A DNA stretch of 64,000 nucleotides from Coraliomargarita sp. GTDB taxonomy: Bacteria; Verrucomicrobiota; Verrucomicrobiia; Opitutales; Coraliomargaritaceae. A program made the translations under genes and the position numbers. Shown one piece after another: positions 10,085 through 24,010 of the stretch. Where the stretch lies: the NCBI GenBank assembly GCA_002699365.1, contig PAAN01000018.1, positions 36,822 through 100,821 on the forward strand, written 5' to 3'. The notes beneath the pieces were generated by a model, which was not told the origin of the DNA, did not search any database, and saw only the letters and a list, made by a program, of their open reading frames with translations. Position 1 is the stretch's first letter, and each line of letters starts with the position of its first letter.

Positions 10085-11395
10085 GTGAAAAACATCTATC
10101 ACGGAATTCTCAATTCTTTTGCTACAGTAGTTTCACTTGGTATACTACTAATGGTTACCGGATGCGACCTGAATACTCGCATGTCGACTTTTAAACCCAA
10201 GGGTCCAGTCGCGCAGGAACAATTAGATCTGTTTATGCTGACTGTATGGGTCACTTTAGGAATCTTTATCGCCGTTGGTGGTACTTATTTATATGTAGTG
10301 ATACGATTTCGCGAACGACCAAACGACACTCGCCCACTGCCCAAACAAGGTCACGGTAACCCATTGATTGAAATAGGTCTCATTGGAATCTCCATCTTAC
10401 TGTTGGTAATAATCGCCGTGCCTACGCTTAAAGGCATATGGTATACGCAAACAACACCCAATGAACCTGCCAGCCGGCTAGGTAATTGGTATACAGGTGA
10501 AGGACTATCAGAAGGAGAAGACGAAAATATATTAACTATAAAGGTTTTTGGGTACCAATGGTGGTGGGCGTTTGAGTATCCACAGCTAGGTATCACCACC
10601 GCCAATGAGATGGTCATTCCAGCAGGGAAGGCAGTACATTTAGAGCTTCGCTCAGTAGATGTGATTCACTCATTTTGGTTACCGCGAATTGCCGGTAAAG
10701 TCGACTTAATCCCAGGGCGCACTAATTCAATGTGGATTCAAGCGGGCAACTCCTTTGATCGTTGGCAGAAAGAACGCCAAGATTCCATTGATTCAATTAA
10801 TGCGACTACTGCCTACGAAACTTACTTACGCGATGAGATTGATGGTTATTACTATGGGCAATGCGCGGAATACTGTGGAGACTCGCATGCTCGTATGCTA
10901 TTTAGAGCATCTGTTGTTAGTGACCAAGGATTCGCTGATTGGGTAGCGGATCACAAAGAAGGTAATCCGACTACTCCAGAAGGAGACAATTGGAATGATT
11001 GGTACGCGACGTATGACAAAGATCCAGATTTGCTCGTCGGCGAGTTAAATGAGGGCATTAAGCTATTTGTTGGCAAGGCACAGTGTAACTCTTGCCATGC
11101 CATCAATGGAAACCCTCGAGCAGCAGGCGTTGGCGGGCCAGATTTAACCAATCTGGCGCAGCGACTTTCACTGGCTGCAGGTTGGCTCAATCACCATAAT
11201 GAAGATGGCAGCATCGATGAGTCCAAGCAGTTAGAAAACTTAACTAAATGGATTCACGATCCAAATAGTGTAAAACCAGGAAATTTAATGTGGATTGCGC
11301 GTGATGGACGTGGCATTGGTCAATTACCGCAAGAAGATCAACTAACAATAGAAGAGTCGCGCAAGATTTCACTTTTCTTACAAACACTCAAGTAA
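10085..11395 (+). CDS. ctaC: Cytochrome c oxidase subunit II with fused C-terminal cytochrome c domain (caa3 type)
   Basis: YQWWWAFEYP, CuA site GQCAEYCGDSHARM, C-terminal heme-c motif CNSCHAI, lipobox-like VTGCD near N-terminus. Confidence 0.96.
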   Translation: MKNIYHGILNSFATVVSLGILLMVTGCDLNTRMSTFKPKGPVAQEQLDLFMLTVWVTLGIFIAVGGTYLYVVIRFRERPNDTRPLPKQGHGNPLIEIGLIGISILLLVIIAVPTLKGIWYTQTTPNEPASRLGNWYTGEGLSEGEDENILTIKVFGYQWWWAFEYPQLGITTANEMVIPAGKAVHLELRSVDVIHSFWLPRIAGKVDLIPGRTNSMWIQAGNSFDRWQKERQDSIDSINATTAYETYLRDEIDGYYYGQCAEYCGDSHARMLFRASVVSDQGFADWVADHKEGNPTTPEGDNWNDWYATYDKDPDLLVGELNEGIKLFVGKAQCNSCHAINGNPRAAGVGGPDLTNLAQRLSLAAGWLNHHNEDGSIDESKQLENLTKWIHDPNSVKPGNLMWIARDGRGIGQLPQEDQLTIEESRKISLFLQTLK

Positions 11396-11403
11396 GACAA
11401 ACA

Positions 11404-13383
11404 ATGAGCAGCACAGTAACAGCAACACCTACAACTCAATCTGAGCACCCTGTAGTGCTCTCGCCAGAACGTAGTAAGCTAGGCTTATTGCGACCCGATC
11501 ATGGGAAGTCGGTAATTATCGATTGGCTAACCACTGTAGATCATAAGAAAATAGGCATTATGTACGGGGCAATCGCTCTATTTTTCTTACTAGTAGGTGG
11601 CCTAGAAGCATTAATTATTCGTACTCAGTTAGCCGTGCCTGAAAATGACCTTATTTCCGCACAGCGCTATAATCAGCTTTTTACCATGCATGGTACGACG
11701 ATGATTTTTCTCGCCGTCATGCCTCTCAATGCCGCTTTTTTTAATTTTCTCGTACCACTACAAATTGGAGCTCGAGATGTTGCTTTTCCGCGTATCAATT
11801 CTTTTAGTCTTTGGGCTTTTGTAGCAGGCGCGCTGGTTATTAATTTTGGTTGGATTCTACAAGCACTCGAGGCAATGGGATTATTTAGTGCCTCAGGGCC
11901 AACGGAAGGGATGAATGATTTTGTGCCTGCTATGGGATGGTTTGGCTACGCTCCAATTACTGGGATCAAGTTCACTGGAGCTGGCACCGATTTCTGGATC
12001 ATGGGTCTTCAAATTCTAGGTATTGCTTCGCTGACTGCTGCGATGAATTTCACTGTCACAATTGTCAATATGCGTGCTCCCGGAATGAAAATGATGCGCA
12101 TGCCAGTATTCACATGGATGACGCTAGTTACTTCTTTGCTCATCGTTTTTGCATTCCCAGCGATCACAGTGGCACTCGGCGAACTCATGTTTGACCGCTT
12201 ATTTGGAACGAATTTTTTCGTCACAGCTGGAGGTGGGCAACCGATCTTATGGCAGCACCTATTTTGGATATTTGGTCACCCAGAGGTTTATATATTAGTA
12301 TTACCGGCTATGGGAATTATATCAGAAGTGCTCCCTACTTTTGCTAAAAAGCCATTATTTGGGTATCCAATTGTTGTATTCTCTGGCGCTGTAATTGGAT
12401 TCCTTGGCTTTGCAGTATGGTCGCACCATATGTTCACTACAGGACTTGGTAAGGTAGCTACAGCCGCCTTCTCGCTACTTACCATGGCAATAGCAGTACC
12501 AACTGGAGTGAAAATTTTTAATTGGGTGGGTACTCTCTGGGGAGGCCGTGTTCGCTTTTCACCGCCTATGATATTTGCTCTAGGTTTTGTATGGATGTTT
12601 ATGATGGGCGGATTCTCTGGTATCATGCACTCATCTGCACCTGCTGATGCCCAGCAGCAAGATAGCTACTTTGTGATCGCGCACTTTCACTATGTTGCAA
12701 TTGGTGGCATATTTCTGGCAGTCGTATCTGGAATCTATTTTTGGCTTCCTAAAATGATTGGTAAGATGTGGAAAGGTAATCTTAGTACATGGGTCGCGAT
12801 TTTTTCGACAGTAGGATTAAATGTAACCTTTTTTCCGATGCACTTTCTTGGATTACTTGGAATGCCAAGGCGTACACATACTTACTTAGAAGGATTTGGC
12901 TGGGAAACTTACAACTTAGTTTGTACGATTGGCGCTTACATTCTAGCATTTGGAATATTACTACTAGTCGTTGATATTATTCGCTGCTTTCGTAGTGGCG
13001 AGCCTGCTGGCAACGATCCTTGGGATGCCCGCACGCTCGAGTGGAAGACAACCTCTCCGCCACAAGTCTACAATTTCGGTAAAACTCCTATTATTCATGC
13101 TAGAGATGCCTTATGGGAAGACAAATACGGCCCTGAAAATAGAAAATGTGGCGAACAAGCAGAGGATGGACATGGCATTCATATGCCGAGCCAATCATGG
13201 TGGCCCTTATTAGCATCTGCCGGTTTTATACCTCTAGGACTTGGGTTATCACTAATGCAAGCAGGGGTCCCATTTATGGGCTATTTTGCTATATTTGGAC
13301 TTTGCCTATGTACTGTGGGAATAGCACTTTGGGCTATTGAAGGTCCAGGTGGATACCACTTACATCCTAAAAAAGATGCATAA
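11404..13383 (+). CDS. ctaD: Cytochrome c oxidase subunit I
   Basis: WLTTVDHKKIGIMY, TMHGTTMIF, FGHPEVYILVLPAMG, WSHHMFTTG, HFHYVAIGG. Confidence 0.98.
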   Translation: MSSTVTATPTTQSEHPVVLSPERSKLGLLRPDHGKSVIIDWLTTVDHKKIGIMYGAIALFFLLVGGLEALIIRTQLAVPENDLISAQRYNQLFTMHGTTMIFLAVMPLNAAFFNFLVPLQIGARDVAFPRINSFSLWAFVAGALVINFGWILQALEAMGLFSASGPTEGMNDFVPAMGWFGYAPITGIKFTGAGTDFWIMGLQILGIASLTAAMNFTVTIVNMRAPGMKMMRMPVFTWMTLVTSLLIVFAFPAITVALGELMFDRLFGTNFFVTAGGGQPILWQHLFWIFGHPEVYILVLPAMGIISEVLPTFAKKPLFGYPIVVFSGAVIGFLGFAVWSHHMFTTGLGKVATAAFSLLTMAIAVPTGVKIFNWVGTLWGGRVRFSPPMIFALGFVWMFMMGGFSGIMHSSAPADAQQQDSYFVIAHFHYVAIGGIFLAVVSGIYFWLPKMIGKMWKGNLSTWVAIFSTVGLNVTFFPMHFLGLLGMPRRTHTYLEGFGWETYNLVCTIGAYILAFGILLLVVDIIRCFRSGEPAGNDPWDARTLEWKTTSPPQVYNFGKTPIIHARDALWEDKYGPENRKCGEQAEDGHGIHMPSQSWWPLLASAGFIPLGLGLSLMQAGVPFMGYFAIFGLCLCTVGIALWAIEGPGGYHLHPKKDA

Positions 13384-13421
13384 AGTTAGCGCTTTATATC
13401 TATAATTTATTTGAAATTAAA

Positions 13422-14048
13422 ATGTCCGAATCAGCCTCATCAGAACACGACTCACATCATAATTTAGTCGTTGGAAATAAGAAATTGCTAATGTGGCTTT
13501 TTTTAGGATCGGACTGTATGTTTTTTGGTACATTAATTTCCACACACCTAATATACCGGAAACTTTACCCAGAAGAATACGACCCAACCCAGCTTTTTAG
13601 CTTAGAGCTGACCTCTTTTTCGACCTTCATACTCTTGATGAGCTCTTTTTTGATGGCGCTTGCAGTATCTGCTATGCACAAGGGCGAACTCAAAAGCTTT
13701 CGTCGAAATACTTTAGGCGTCATCTTCTTTGGCTTAATTTTCCTAGGTTGCCAGGTTTTCGAATTCAGTGAGTTCGTCCACCTTGGATTAACACTGCAGT
13801 CTGGTACCTTCGGATCGACCTTTTATCTAATGACTGGCACACATGGATGCCACGTAGCGATTGGCGTATTTTGGTTAACCTGCCTACTTTTTTATTCATA
13901 CTCGGGCAAGATGGATGCACATGAAAGCGCTATAGATGTCGAGGCTGCAGGGTTGTATTGGCACTTTGTCGACATAGTGTGGATTCTTATTTTCACCGCT
14001 GTTTATCTTATTGAATTTATTGGTAAGACCGGTGGAGCTGCCCACTAG
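13422..14048 (+). CDS. ctaE: Cytochrome c oxidase subunit III
   Basis: TGTHGCHVAIGVFWL, GLYWHFVDIVWILIFTAVYL. Confidence 0.96.
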   Translation: MSESASSEHDSHHNLVVGNKKLLMWLFLGSDCMFFGTLISTHLIYRKLYPEEYDPTQLFSLELTSFSTFILLMSSFLMALAVSAMHKGELKSFRRNTLGVIFFGLIFLGCQVFEFSEFVHLGLTLQSGTFGSTFYLMTGTHGCHVAIGVFWLTCLLFYSYSGKMDAHESAIDVEAAGLYWHFVDIVWILIFTAVYLIEFIGKTGGAAH

Positions 14049-14067
14049 TAAAATTACGAATTAAATA

Positions 14068-14427
14068 ATGACCGAAGCATACGACATACCTCTGCCTGAA
14101 GTTGATAAAAGTGCAGAAAATGAGAAGTACCATACCTTTGTAAATTTGGCTCTAATCTTAGCTGCGATTACAGGAGTTGAATTAGTACTGGTTTATTTAC
14201 CTTTTCATACCGTATTTATACTAAGTACTCTATTGGCGCTCTCCCTCTTTAAGTTTGTCGCAGTAGTTGCATGGTTTATGCACCTTATTTATGATAAATT
14301 ACTACTCACGCTTGCCTTTGGTACCGGTATGGCAATCGCTACTGGCACCTATACTGCCTTACTCATTTTATTAAGTAGTGAAGATGTCGACCATGATGTC
14401 ATTACTGGCGTACTTGGATATTTTTGA
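14068..14427 (+). CDS. ctaF: Cytochrome c oxidase subunit IV (CtaF-like)
   Basis: 119 aa, three helices, [19 protein letters not shown], end of oxidase operon. Confidence 0.85.
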   Translation: MTEAYDIPLPEVDKSAENEKYHTFVNLALILAAITGVELVLVYLPFHTVFILSTLLALSLFKFVAVVAWFMHLIYDKLLLTLAFGTGMAIATGTYTALLILLSSEDVDHDVITGVLGYF

Positions 14428-14454
14428 AATATAGAAAACCTCTAGACACACATA

Positions 14455-14481
14455 ACGGGGTCGCATAGACCCCGTTTTTTG
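14455..14481 (+). terminator. Intrinsic terminator of the cytochrome oxidase operon
   Basis: ACGGGGTC-GCATA-GACCCCGT followed by TTTTT. Confidence 0.9.
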
Positions 14482-14551
14482 TATACATGCGTTTGTTTGA
14501 ATTCTATCTGTGTTGTAAAAATTTTAATAAATCAAAAAATTCTTATCCGTA

Positions 14552-15358
14552 ATGCAACTCCACTGGCATACCGAGCCACTACTGCTCATAACTTTGCTAC
14601 TTTTTGGCTGGCTCTATGCGATCGCCATTGGTCCGCTGCGCTCTGCAATTGACCCAAATGCTCGATTCTCACTATCGCGGGGCATTAGTTTTTATTTAGG
14701 GCTTATTATTACTTACTTAGCTGTTGGTTCTCCACTCGATCAAATTGGCGAACAATTTCTTTTCTCCGCTCATATGATTCAACACATGTTACTCATTTAT
14801 ATAACTCCTACACTGTTTTTTGTGGGAATTCCAAATTGGCTAATTGATTGGTTATTGGGGCCAAATACAATACGCCAAATTTTTAATCGACTCACACATC
14901 CTGCCTGTAGCGGCCTACTTTTCACCTTTGTCTACACTGCTTGGCATATTCCTGGGCTCTATGAAGCAGCGTTACACGACAAAAGAATACATATTTTAGA
15001 GCACTGGACGATGTTCTGCCTCGGTTGCCTTATGCTATGGCCATTCTTAACGACTTCTTTAAGAGTTCCTAAACGTAGTTACCCATTAAGAATACTCACT
15101 ATTTTTCTGTTGATGGTGGGTCAATTGCCAGTCTTTGCCTTTCTTACATTTGCAAATGAAGCGATCTACCCAACTTACGCATGGGCACCGAGAATCATCA
15201 ATCTAGATCCATTAAATGACCAGATACTTGGTGGAGTCATCATGAAAGTTGTGAATATGGGATTTTCGCTGACAATTTTGGTTTCATGCTTCTATTATTG
15301 GTCGCGATCAGAGGCTAACGACGATCCAGTTGTAGGCAGCACTTCGTTCAAATCATGA
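14552..15358 (+). CDS. ctaG: Cytochrome c oxidase assembly protein CtaG (caa3_CtaG family)
   Basis: [67 protein letters not shown]. Confidence 0.92.
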   Translation: MQLHWHTEPLLLITLLLFGWLYAIAIGPLRSAIDPNARFSLSRGISFYLGLIITYLAVGSPLDQIGEQFLFSAHMIQHMLLIYITPTLFFVGIPNWLIDWLLGPNTIRQIFNRLTHPACSGLLFTFVYTAWHIPGLYEAALHDKRIHILEHWTMFCLGCLMLWPFLTTSLRVPKRSYPLRILTIFLLMVGQLPVFAFLTFANEAIYPTYAWAPRIINLDPLNDQILGGVIMKVVNMGFSLTILVSCFYYWSRSEANDDPVVGSTSFKS

Positions 15359-17175
15359 CCTGGGAGATACTTTTTGTTTTTGCTCTATTGCTATTTGCAG
15401 TGGTGAGTTTTGTGTGGGAGCGAATTTCTGCCGATCTCACCGCAATCACTGTATTCGCGGTCTTACTTTTTATTAGTATGCTCAGTGGCAGCAAAGATTT
15501 ACCTTCCTTACATGTGCTATTGGGAGTTTTTAGTAATTCTGCGCCGCTAACGATTGCAGGTATGTTTATTGTAAGCACTGCGCTCGAACGAACGGGCGCA
15601 ATTGATCAAATTACTGCATACTTAAGACGTCTAGTTCGTCTCCCATACCGTAGCTTCATTTTCGTCATGGTTATTGGCGTGGCGGCAGTCTCCGCGTTTA
15701 TCAATAATACTCCGGTGGTGATTGTGCTTATGCCAGTCATATTGACTTTATCGCGTGAGATGGGGATTGCATCGTCCAAGCTACTTATTCCCCTATCCTA
15801 TGCTTCCATCTTTGGTGGCACTTGTACATTACTTGGAACCAGTACAAATTTACTAGCTAGCGGAATTTTGCAAGATGCCGGACATGCACCAATAGGAATG
15901 TTCGAACTAACTGCTGTAGGATTACCAATTTTAGCAGTTGGCTGCACCTACCTAATATTTTTTGGACAAAAACTTCTCCCCCAAAGAGAAACCCTTACTT
16001 CAATACTCAGTGAAGAAGAACGCAAAGAGTTTATTACTGAGGCCTTCGTTCGTAATGGATCGGAACTAATCGGCAACACAGCTTCAGAAAGTGGTTTTCT
16101 TAACGGACGCGGCATACGATTACTTGAAATAGTCAGACAAGGTGTCGCGGTGTCAGGAAATCCACGAGAGATCCCACTTCTAGCTAGTGATCGTCTCGTC
16201 TTATCCTGTCGTCCTTCAGGAGTTGCTGAGGCCCACTCAATCAAAGGTATCGCTATGTACGATGAGTTAACCGATGGCCTTGAAACAATTGCGATGGATG
16301 AAGGTGCTATAGTAGAAGGTGTTGTGGCACCAAAAGCTTCTATTGCAGGAAAATCTCTCAGTGAAATAAATTTTCGGCAACGCTTTCGTATGGTCATTGT
16401 TGCAGTTCACCGCAAAGGGGAAAACCAGCGAGAACGTCTCGGAGAATTGCGACTACAAGAAGGTGATACACTTCTACTTATGGGTTCTACTGTAGCTATT
16501 GAGTCACTCTCTAGCAGCGATGAAGTCGTCTTACTAGATAGACCACGTGTCCCCGCTAAAAGTGTACGTGCAAAAATGCCCTTAGCCATTGGCACTGCCA
16601 CTGGCATTGTGCTACTAGCATCTTTGAACTTAGTACCAATTGTGGCTGCAGTACTTCTGGGAGTAGTACTACTCCTGCTAACTGGTTGTATTCGAACAAA
16701 AGAAGCCTACACTTCAATCGAATGGAGTATACTTATCATTATATTTGGTATGCTTGCCCTAGGTCACGCCATGAATTCCTCAGGAGCTAGCTTAATTATT
16801 GCTGAAAGCCTGACTGATTTAGTACGCAGTTTTACTCCTACACACCTTCAAAATATAACGATGTTACTAATAATTTATATCATTACATCAACCTTTACAG
16901 AATTCCTCTCCAACAATGCCGCAGTGGCGCTCATGGTACCAATCGCTTTGGGCATTGCCGAGACTTTAGGTGTCGACGCTCGCCCTTTTGTAATTGGAAG
17001 TTGTATAGCGGCATCGGCTAGCTTTGCGACACCCATTGGATACCAAACAAATACCTATGTTTATGGCGTAGGAGGTTATAAATTTAGAGATTTTACCAAA
17101 GTAGGCCTTCCATTAAACGTACTTTGCTGTCTAGTCACCGTGACAGTGGTTCCATTATTCTGGGCATTTGAGTAA
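15355..17175 (+). CDS. SLC13-type anion/sodium symporter with internal TrkA-C (RCK_C) domains
   Basis: [79 protein letters not shown]; two RCK_C-like middle segments. Overlaps the ctaG stop by 4 nt. Confidence 0.9.
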   Translation: MTWEILFVFALLLFAVVSFVWERISADLTAITVFAVLLFISMLSGSKDLPSLHVLLGVFSNSAPLTIAGMFIVSTALERTGAIDQITAYLRRLVRLPYRSFIFVMVIGVAAVSAFINNTPVVIVLMPVILTLSREMGIASSKLLIPLSYASIFGGTCTLLGTSTNLLASGILQDAGHAPIGMFELTAVGLPILAVGCTYLIFFGQKLLPQRETLTSILSEEERKEFITEAFVRNGSELIGNTASESGFLNGRGIRLLEIVRQGVAVSGNPREIPLLASDRLVLSCRPSGVAEAHSIKGIAMYDELTDGLETIAMDEGAIVEGVVAPKASIAGKSLSEINFRQRFRMVIVAVHRKGENQRERLGELRLQEGDTLLLMGSTVAIESLSSSDEVVLLDRPRVPAKSVRAKMPLAIGTATGIVLLASLNLVPIVAAVLLGVVLLLLTGCIRTKEAYTSIEWSILIIIFGMLALGHAMNSSGASLIIAESLTDLVRSFTPTHLQNITMLLIIYIITSTFTEFLSNNAAVALMVPIALGIAETLGVDARPFVIGSCIAASASFATPIGYQTNTYVYGVGGYKFRDFTKVGLPLNVLCCLVTVTVVPLFWAFE

Positions 17176-17189
17176 TCTATTAGAACAAA

Positions 17190-17630
17190 CTAAATATAGT
17201 ACATTCCACCATCCTCGCTCACAATAAGGCTATCTAATGTGTAAGCGCTTACCTTTCCTTCTAAGTCGCTACTAATCTGTGCCCATACAGCAGCGACACT
17301 AGCGCCTGAATGCCCCTGACCCTCACAACTAGGCTCTAGTAAGTCAGCTTCGACTGCATTAACAATTTCATCTAGTCGAATTCGTTCAGGCGCTCGCGAT
17401 AAAGCGTAGCCACCCTGCTTACCGCGCTTACTGACAACTAAACCAGCTGTTCGCAATTCATTTAGTATTTGAACTAAGTAATTGGCAGGTATCTGCTCTG
17501 ACTCAGCTAAAGCATCAATATGCGCCATTTTCTCGCACTCGTAAGAGCGGCCTAATTGCGCTAATGCACGACAAGCATATTCAAGCTTATGGGAAAGTTT
17601 CACACAACATAACTTAGTATTTTGACTCAC
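17190..17630 (-). CDS. Rrf2-family transcriptional regulator
   Basis: KLSHKLEYACRALAQLG, IPANYLVQILNELRTAGLVVSKRGKQGGYALSRAPERIRLDEIV. Lacks the three-cysteine IscR cluster motif (only one Cys, SCEGQGHSGAS). Confidence 0.9.
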   Translation of the reverse strand: MSQNTKLCCVKLSHKLEYACRALAQLGRSYECEKMAHIDALAESEQIPANYLVQILNELRTAGLVVSKRGKQGGYALSRAPERIRLDEIVNAVEADLLEPSCEGQGHSGASVAAVWAQISSDLEGKVSAYTLDSLIVSEDGGMYYI

Positions 17631-17775
17631 GAAGTAAACTTATTTCGACAGCGACTAATAAGAGGCTAAAAAAAAATTATAAACTACTTTCAATCAGCAA
17701 TTTATGTTATATTAAAAAAAAGATATAATCTGTGACTTTTTAGTGGCTAATTCACTTATTAATACGTATTTTTAA

Positions 17776-20322
<2,547 letters not shown>

Positions 20323-20422
20323 ATCCGTGCTATCTTAAAAAAATCGAATCCACCTTACCAAAGATTACATCACCACCGCACCTTAACTTAAGTTAGCTTT
20401 AATACGTCTTAACCCAAAAAAA

Positions 20423-22924
20423 ATGGAAACTATTCCCCACGATCCCAATGGTCCGAACCACATGCGTGCAGAACCTACGTCCATAACGGACATAATGCAG
20501 ACCGCTTATATTGACTATTCCATGTCGGTGATTGTCAGTCGTGCCTTACCCGATGCGCGCGACGGATTTAAGCCAGTACAAAGGCGTATCTTATATGCTA
20601 TGTTACGCGAGGGTCTTCTACATAACCGACCTTTCGATAAATGCGCTGGTGTTGTGGGTGAAGTACTAAAGAATTACCACCCACATGGAGATGGTTCTGT
20701 GTATGATACACTTGTACGACTCGCCCAAAATTGGGTTATGCGCTATCCTCTCATTGTCCCTCAGGGCAACTTTGGTTCTATTGATGGCGATTCCCCAGCA
20801 GCGTATCGTTATACCGAGTGTAAGCTTGAACAAATCGCAGAAGACATTCTTAAGGACATTGACGAAGATACTGTCGATTTCGTACCGAATTATAAAGAGA
20901 GTACGACAGAGCCATCAGTACTTCCTGCGGCTCTCCCAAATCTGTTAATGAATGGCTCTACAGGAATTGCGGTCGGCATGACAACAAATATTCCACCACA
21001 TAATTTGATAGAAATTATTGATGCCACTACAGCTATCATAAATGATCCAAAAATTGATCTGGATGAACTTATTGGGATCATTCCGGGTCCAGACTTTCCA
21101 GGTGGAGGATTCATTCATGGTAAATCTGGCATAGAGAGCTACTTAAAGACTGGCAGAGGCATTGTTCGGACTCGAGGAATTGCTGAAGTAGTGGAAGCTA
21201 AGGGTAAAGAAGAAATTATTATATCCGCTATTCCGTATAATGTAAATCGTGCTTCATTAGTGATGCGTATAGCTGAGCTAATTAAGGACAAAGCCATTGA
21301 TGGTATTTCAGATCTTCGAGATGAGTCCACGGAGACTACTCGCATTGTCATTGAGCTTAAACGTGGAGCCATACCGCGCGTGATCATCAATCAATTATAT
21401 AAAAGTACCGCCCTAGAAAGCTCTTTTGGCGTCATTTTATTAGCACTGGACAACAGACGACCGAAGCAAATGAACATCAAAGAGATGCTCACGTGCTATA
21501 TAGACCACCGTCGCGAAGTTATTTACCGGCGAACGGCGTTCCGCCTGCGTAAGGCAGAATCACGTGCTCACATTCTCGAAGGATACAAGCTCGCTTTAGA
21601 TAATCTCGACGATTTTGTGAAAATCATCCGCGCTTCCAGTAACCGCGAAGAAGCAAAACAAGGATTGATGGTCAAATATCCACTTACTGAGGTTCAAACC
21701 AATGCCATTTTGGAACTTCGACTTTATCAACTTACTGGCTTAGAACGAGATAAGATTGAAGAAGAGTATGCTCAACTCATGGCTCTCATAACTGAGCTAA
21801 AAGATATTTTAGAAAACGAATCACGTTTACTCGAAGTAATAAAAGAAGAGTTGCAGGTAATGAAAGAAAAGTACGGCAACTCTCGTCGCGCTCAAATAAT
21901 ATCTGTGGATGGAGATATTAGCATGGAGGACCTTATCCCCAATGAGGGATGTATGATCACAGTCACGCATAACGGTTTTATAAAGCGCACCAGTCTAGAT
22001 GAATATCGTTCACAGAAACGTGGTGGAAAAGGCGTCATTGGGTCCGGTCAGTATGAAGACGATTTTGTAGAGCACCTATTTACTGCATCAACACATGATT
22101 ATATCATGTGCTTTATGAATACAGGAAGAGTCTATGTTGAAAAGGTCTACCACATCCCTGAAGGCAGTCGAACCGCCAAAGGTAGAGCAATTGCAAACGT
22201 ACTTGAATTACAAGAAGGTGAAAAAATAGCAGCAATGATTTGCGTGAAGGACTTTGACGAGTCAGATCAGCGCATTGTACTAGCTACTAACAAAGGGGTC
22301 ACTAAGAAGACTCTACTATCGGACTTTCGTAACTTCCGTAAGGGAGGCATCATTGGAATCAAAATAGACGACGGTGATGCTCTTGTTGGCGCACGACTAA
22401 CTACTGGCGATGATGATATTATTCTTATCACATCAAATGCACAATCCATTCGATTTAGCGAGAAAGACTTACGCGATCAAGGGCGAGCCACTCGAGGCGT
22501 TCGTGGGATTAAGCTAAAAAGCCAAAATGACAAAGTAGTTAGTATAGAAATTGTTGATCCGAACGCAAAACTTCTAATCGCTGGTGCAAATGGGCTCGGG
22601 AAACGCAGTAGTTTCGATGAGTATCGTCGTCAATCTCGAGGTGGATCAGGAATAATTGCAATTAAATCCAAGAAGGTTTCTGGTGCATTATCGGTAACAG
22701 ATGAAGATGAAATTATGATGTTCACGCTCAAAGGACAAGCTGTTCGATCTCCAATAAAAGACGTCAGTGTTGTCGGTCGTACAACCCAAGGCGTCAAACT
22801 CGTGAACTTGTCAGATAAAGATGAACTTATTGGCATCTCTAAAGTAATTGCTTCAGAGGAAGATGAGGCAGGCTCAAACGAAGAAGATAATCCAGAGCAG
22901 GTGCAAGAAGTAGTCGAAGAATAA
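20423..22924 (+). CDS. gyrA: DNA gyrase subunit A
   Basis: YIDYSMSVIVSRALPDARDGFKPVQRRILYAM, HPHGDGSVYDTLVRLAQ, YRYTECKLEQIAEDI; C-terminal beta-pinwheel repeats with QKRGGKG. Confidence 0.98.
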   Translation: METIPHDPNGPNHMRAEPTSITDIMQTAYIDYSMSVIVSRALPDARDGFKPVQRRILYAMLREGLLHNRPFDKCAGVVGEVLKNYHPHGDGSVYDTLVRLAQNWVMRYPLIVPQGNFGSIDGDSPAAYRYTECKLEQIAEDILKDIDEDTVDFVPNYKESTTEPSVLPAALPNLLMNGSTGIAVGMTTNIPPHNLIEIIDATTAIINDPKIDLDELIGIIPGPDFPGGGFIHGKSGIESYLKTGRGIVRTRGIAEVVEAKGKEEIIISAIPYNVNRASLVMRIAELIKDKAIDGISDLRDESTETTRIVIELKRGAIPRVIINQLYKSTALESSFGVILLALDNRRPKQMNIKEMLTCYIDHRREVIYRRTAFRLRKAESRAHILEGYKLALDNLDDFVKIIRASSNREEAKQGLMVKYPLTEVQTNAILELRLYQLTGLERDKIEEEYAQLMALITELKDILENESRLLEVIKEELQVMKEKYGNSRRAQIISVDGDISMEDLIPNEGCMITVTHNGFIKRTSLDEYRSQKRGGKGVIGSGQYEDDFVEHLFTASTHDYIMCFMNTGRVYVEKVYHIPEGSRTAKGRAIANVLELQEGEKIAAMICVKDFDESDQRIVLATNKGVTKKTLLSDFRNFRKGGIIGIKIDDGDALVGARLTTGDDDIILITSNAQSIRFSEKDLRDQGRATRGVRGIKLKSQNDKVVSIEIVDPNAKLLIAGANGLGKRSSFDEYRRQSRGGSGIIAIKSKKVSGALSVTDEDEIMMFTLKGQAVRSPIKDVSVVGRTTQGVKLVNLSDKDELIGISKVIASEEDEAGSNEEDNPEQVQEVVEE

Positions 22925-23000
22925 ACTCTACTCACTTGCTCTAGATGAACCGCTGGCATCCTAGAAACAGCTGTTCAGTGTAAAAGACTATACAGTACAA

Positions 23001-23029
23001 AAAAAACCCACCGCCTAAGCGGTGGGTTT
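23001..23029 (-). terminator. Strong intrinsic terminator downstream of tRNA-Gln; may also stop gyrA transcripts
   Basis: Minus strand AAACCCACCGC-TTAG-GCGGTGGGTTT followed by T-tract: perfect 11-bp stem. Confidence 0.88.
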
Positions 23030-23032
23030 AAA

Positions 23033-23106
23033 TGGCAGGCCGATAGGGATTCGAACCCCAAATGACTGTACCAAAAACAGTAGTGTTACCATTACACCAT
23101 CGGCCT
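23033..23106 (-). tRNA. tRNA-Gln(TTG), CCA encoded
   Basis: Reverse complement AGGCCGATGGTGTAATGGTAACACTACTGTTTTTGGTACAGTCATTTGGGGTTCGAATCCCTATCGGCCTGCCA; anticodon TTG in a 7-nt loop. Confidence 0.94.
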
Positions 23107-23231
23107 TTAAAGCTTGAGGACAGTAAAAACCAACTAATAGGCGTCAAGCACTCTGTGAAAGAATATTTACTACAGTTAGTCTGCATCCATTAGTTGACGT
23201 CTGCATAAAAAATGAGTTTAAAACCTTTTTA

Positions 23232-23975
23232 ATGAATTCATTAGATAAAACCGCCCCACAACCAAAATACAAACGCATCGTTCTAAAACTGAGCGGTGAA
23301 GTTTTACGAAACGCTAAAGATGGTGAACCCATCGACCCTAAAACTCTAAAAAACATCTGCGAGGAGGTCAAAAAAGTCTACGACATCGGAGTCGAGGTTG
23401 GCTTAGTTATTGGAGGTGGCAATATTTTCCGTGGACTAAGCGGAGCAGAAATGAAGGGTGTCGATCGCACTACTGGCGACTATATGGGCATGCTCGCTAC
23501 TGTAATAAACGGACTAGCCTTTCTTGATCGCCTTGAAAAACTAGGCGTTCCGGTTCGCCTGCAAAGTGCGATACCAATGGACAAGCTTGCTGAACCTTTT
23601 ATTGTAAGACGTGCAACTCGTCACCTAGAACGTGGAAGAGTCGTTATTTTTGCTGGAGGCACAGGCAATCCTTACTTTTCAACCGATACTTGTGCTGCGC
23701 TTCGTTCTAGTGAAATAGGTGCAGATATGCTTATGAAAGCAACTAAGGTAGATGGCATTTATAACAAAGATCCATCCAAACATAAAGATGCTACAAAATT
23801 CGAAAATCTTAAATACATTGATGCATTGCGAGATCGCCTCAACGTAATGGATTCTACTGCGTTCTCGCTTTGCATGGAAAATAAGATGCCAATTCTTGTA
23901 TTTAGTATGACTGAACCTGGCTCAATCTATCAAGCGGTCATGGGTGAATCGATAGGTACTCTTGTTAACGATTAA
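23232..23975 (+). CDS. pyrH: UMP kinase
   Basis: [70 protein letters not shown]. Confidence 0.98.
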   Translation: MNSLDKTAPQPKYKRIVLKLSGEVLRNAKDGEPIDPKTLKNICEEVKKVYDIGVEVGLVIGGGNIFRGLSGAEMKGVDRTTGDYMGMLATVINGLAFLDRLEKLGVPVRLQSAIPMDKLAEPFIVRRATRHLERGRVVIFAGGTGNPYFSTDTCAALRSSEIGADMLMKATKVDGIYNKDPSKHKDATKFENLKYIDALRDRLNVMDSTAFSLCMENKMPILVFSMTEPGSIYQAVMGESIGTLVND

Positions 23976-24010
23976 AAAATCTAACCAAAATATTTAGTAA
24001 TTAATATCTC

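Noticed and set aside
12288-12626. 112-aa minus-strand ORF inside ctaD
   Set aside because: Antisense to cytochrome oxidase subunit I; no recognisable motif.
15948-16397. 149-aa minus-strand ORF inside the SLC13-type transporter gene
   Set aside because: Antisense shadow of a well-supported coding frame; low-complexity S/R-rich translation with no family signal.
17190-17630. Rrf2 protein as an IscR-type Fe-S sensor
   Set aside because: Only one cysteine in the region where IscR has three cluster ligands, so a generic Rrf2 call is safer.
22630-22959. 109-aa minus-strand ORF over the gyrA 3' end
   Set aside because: Antisense shadow ORF, serine-rich, no motif.
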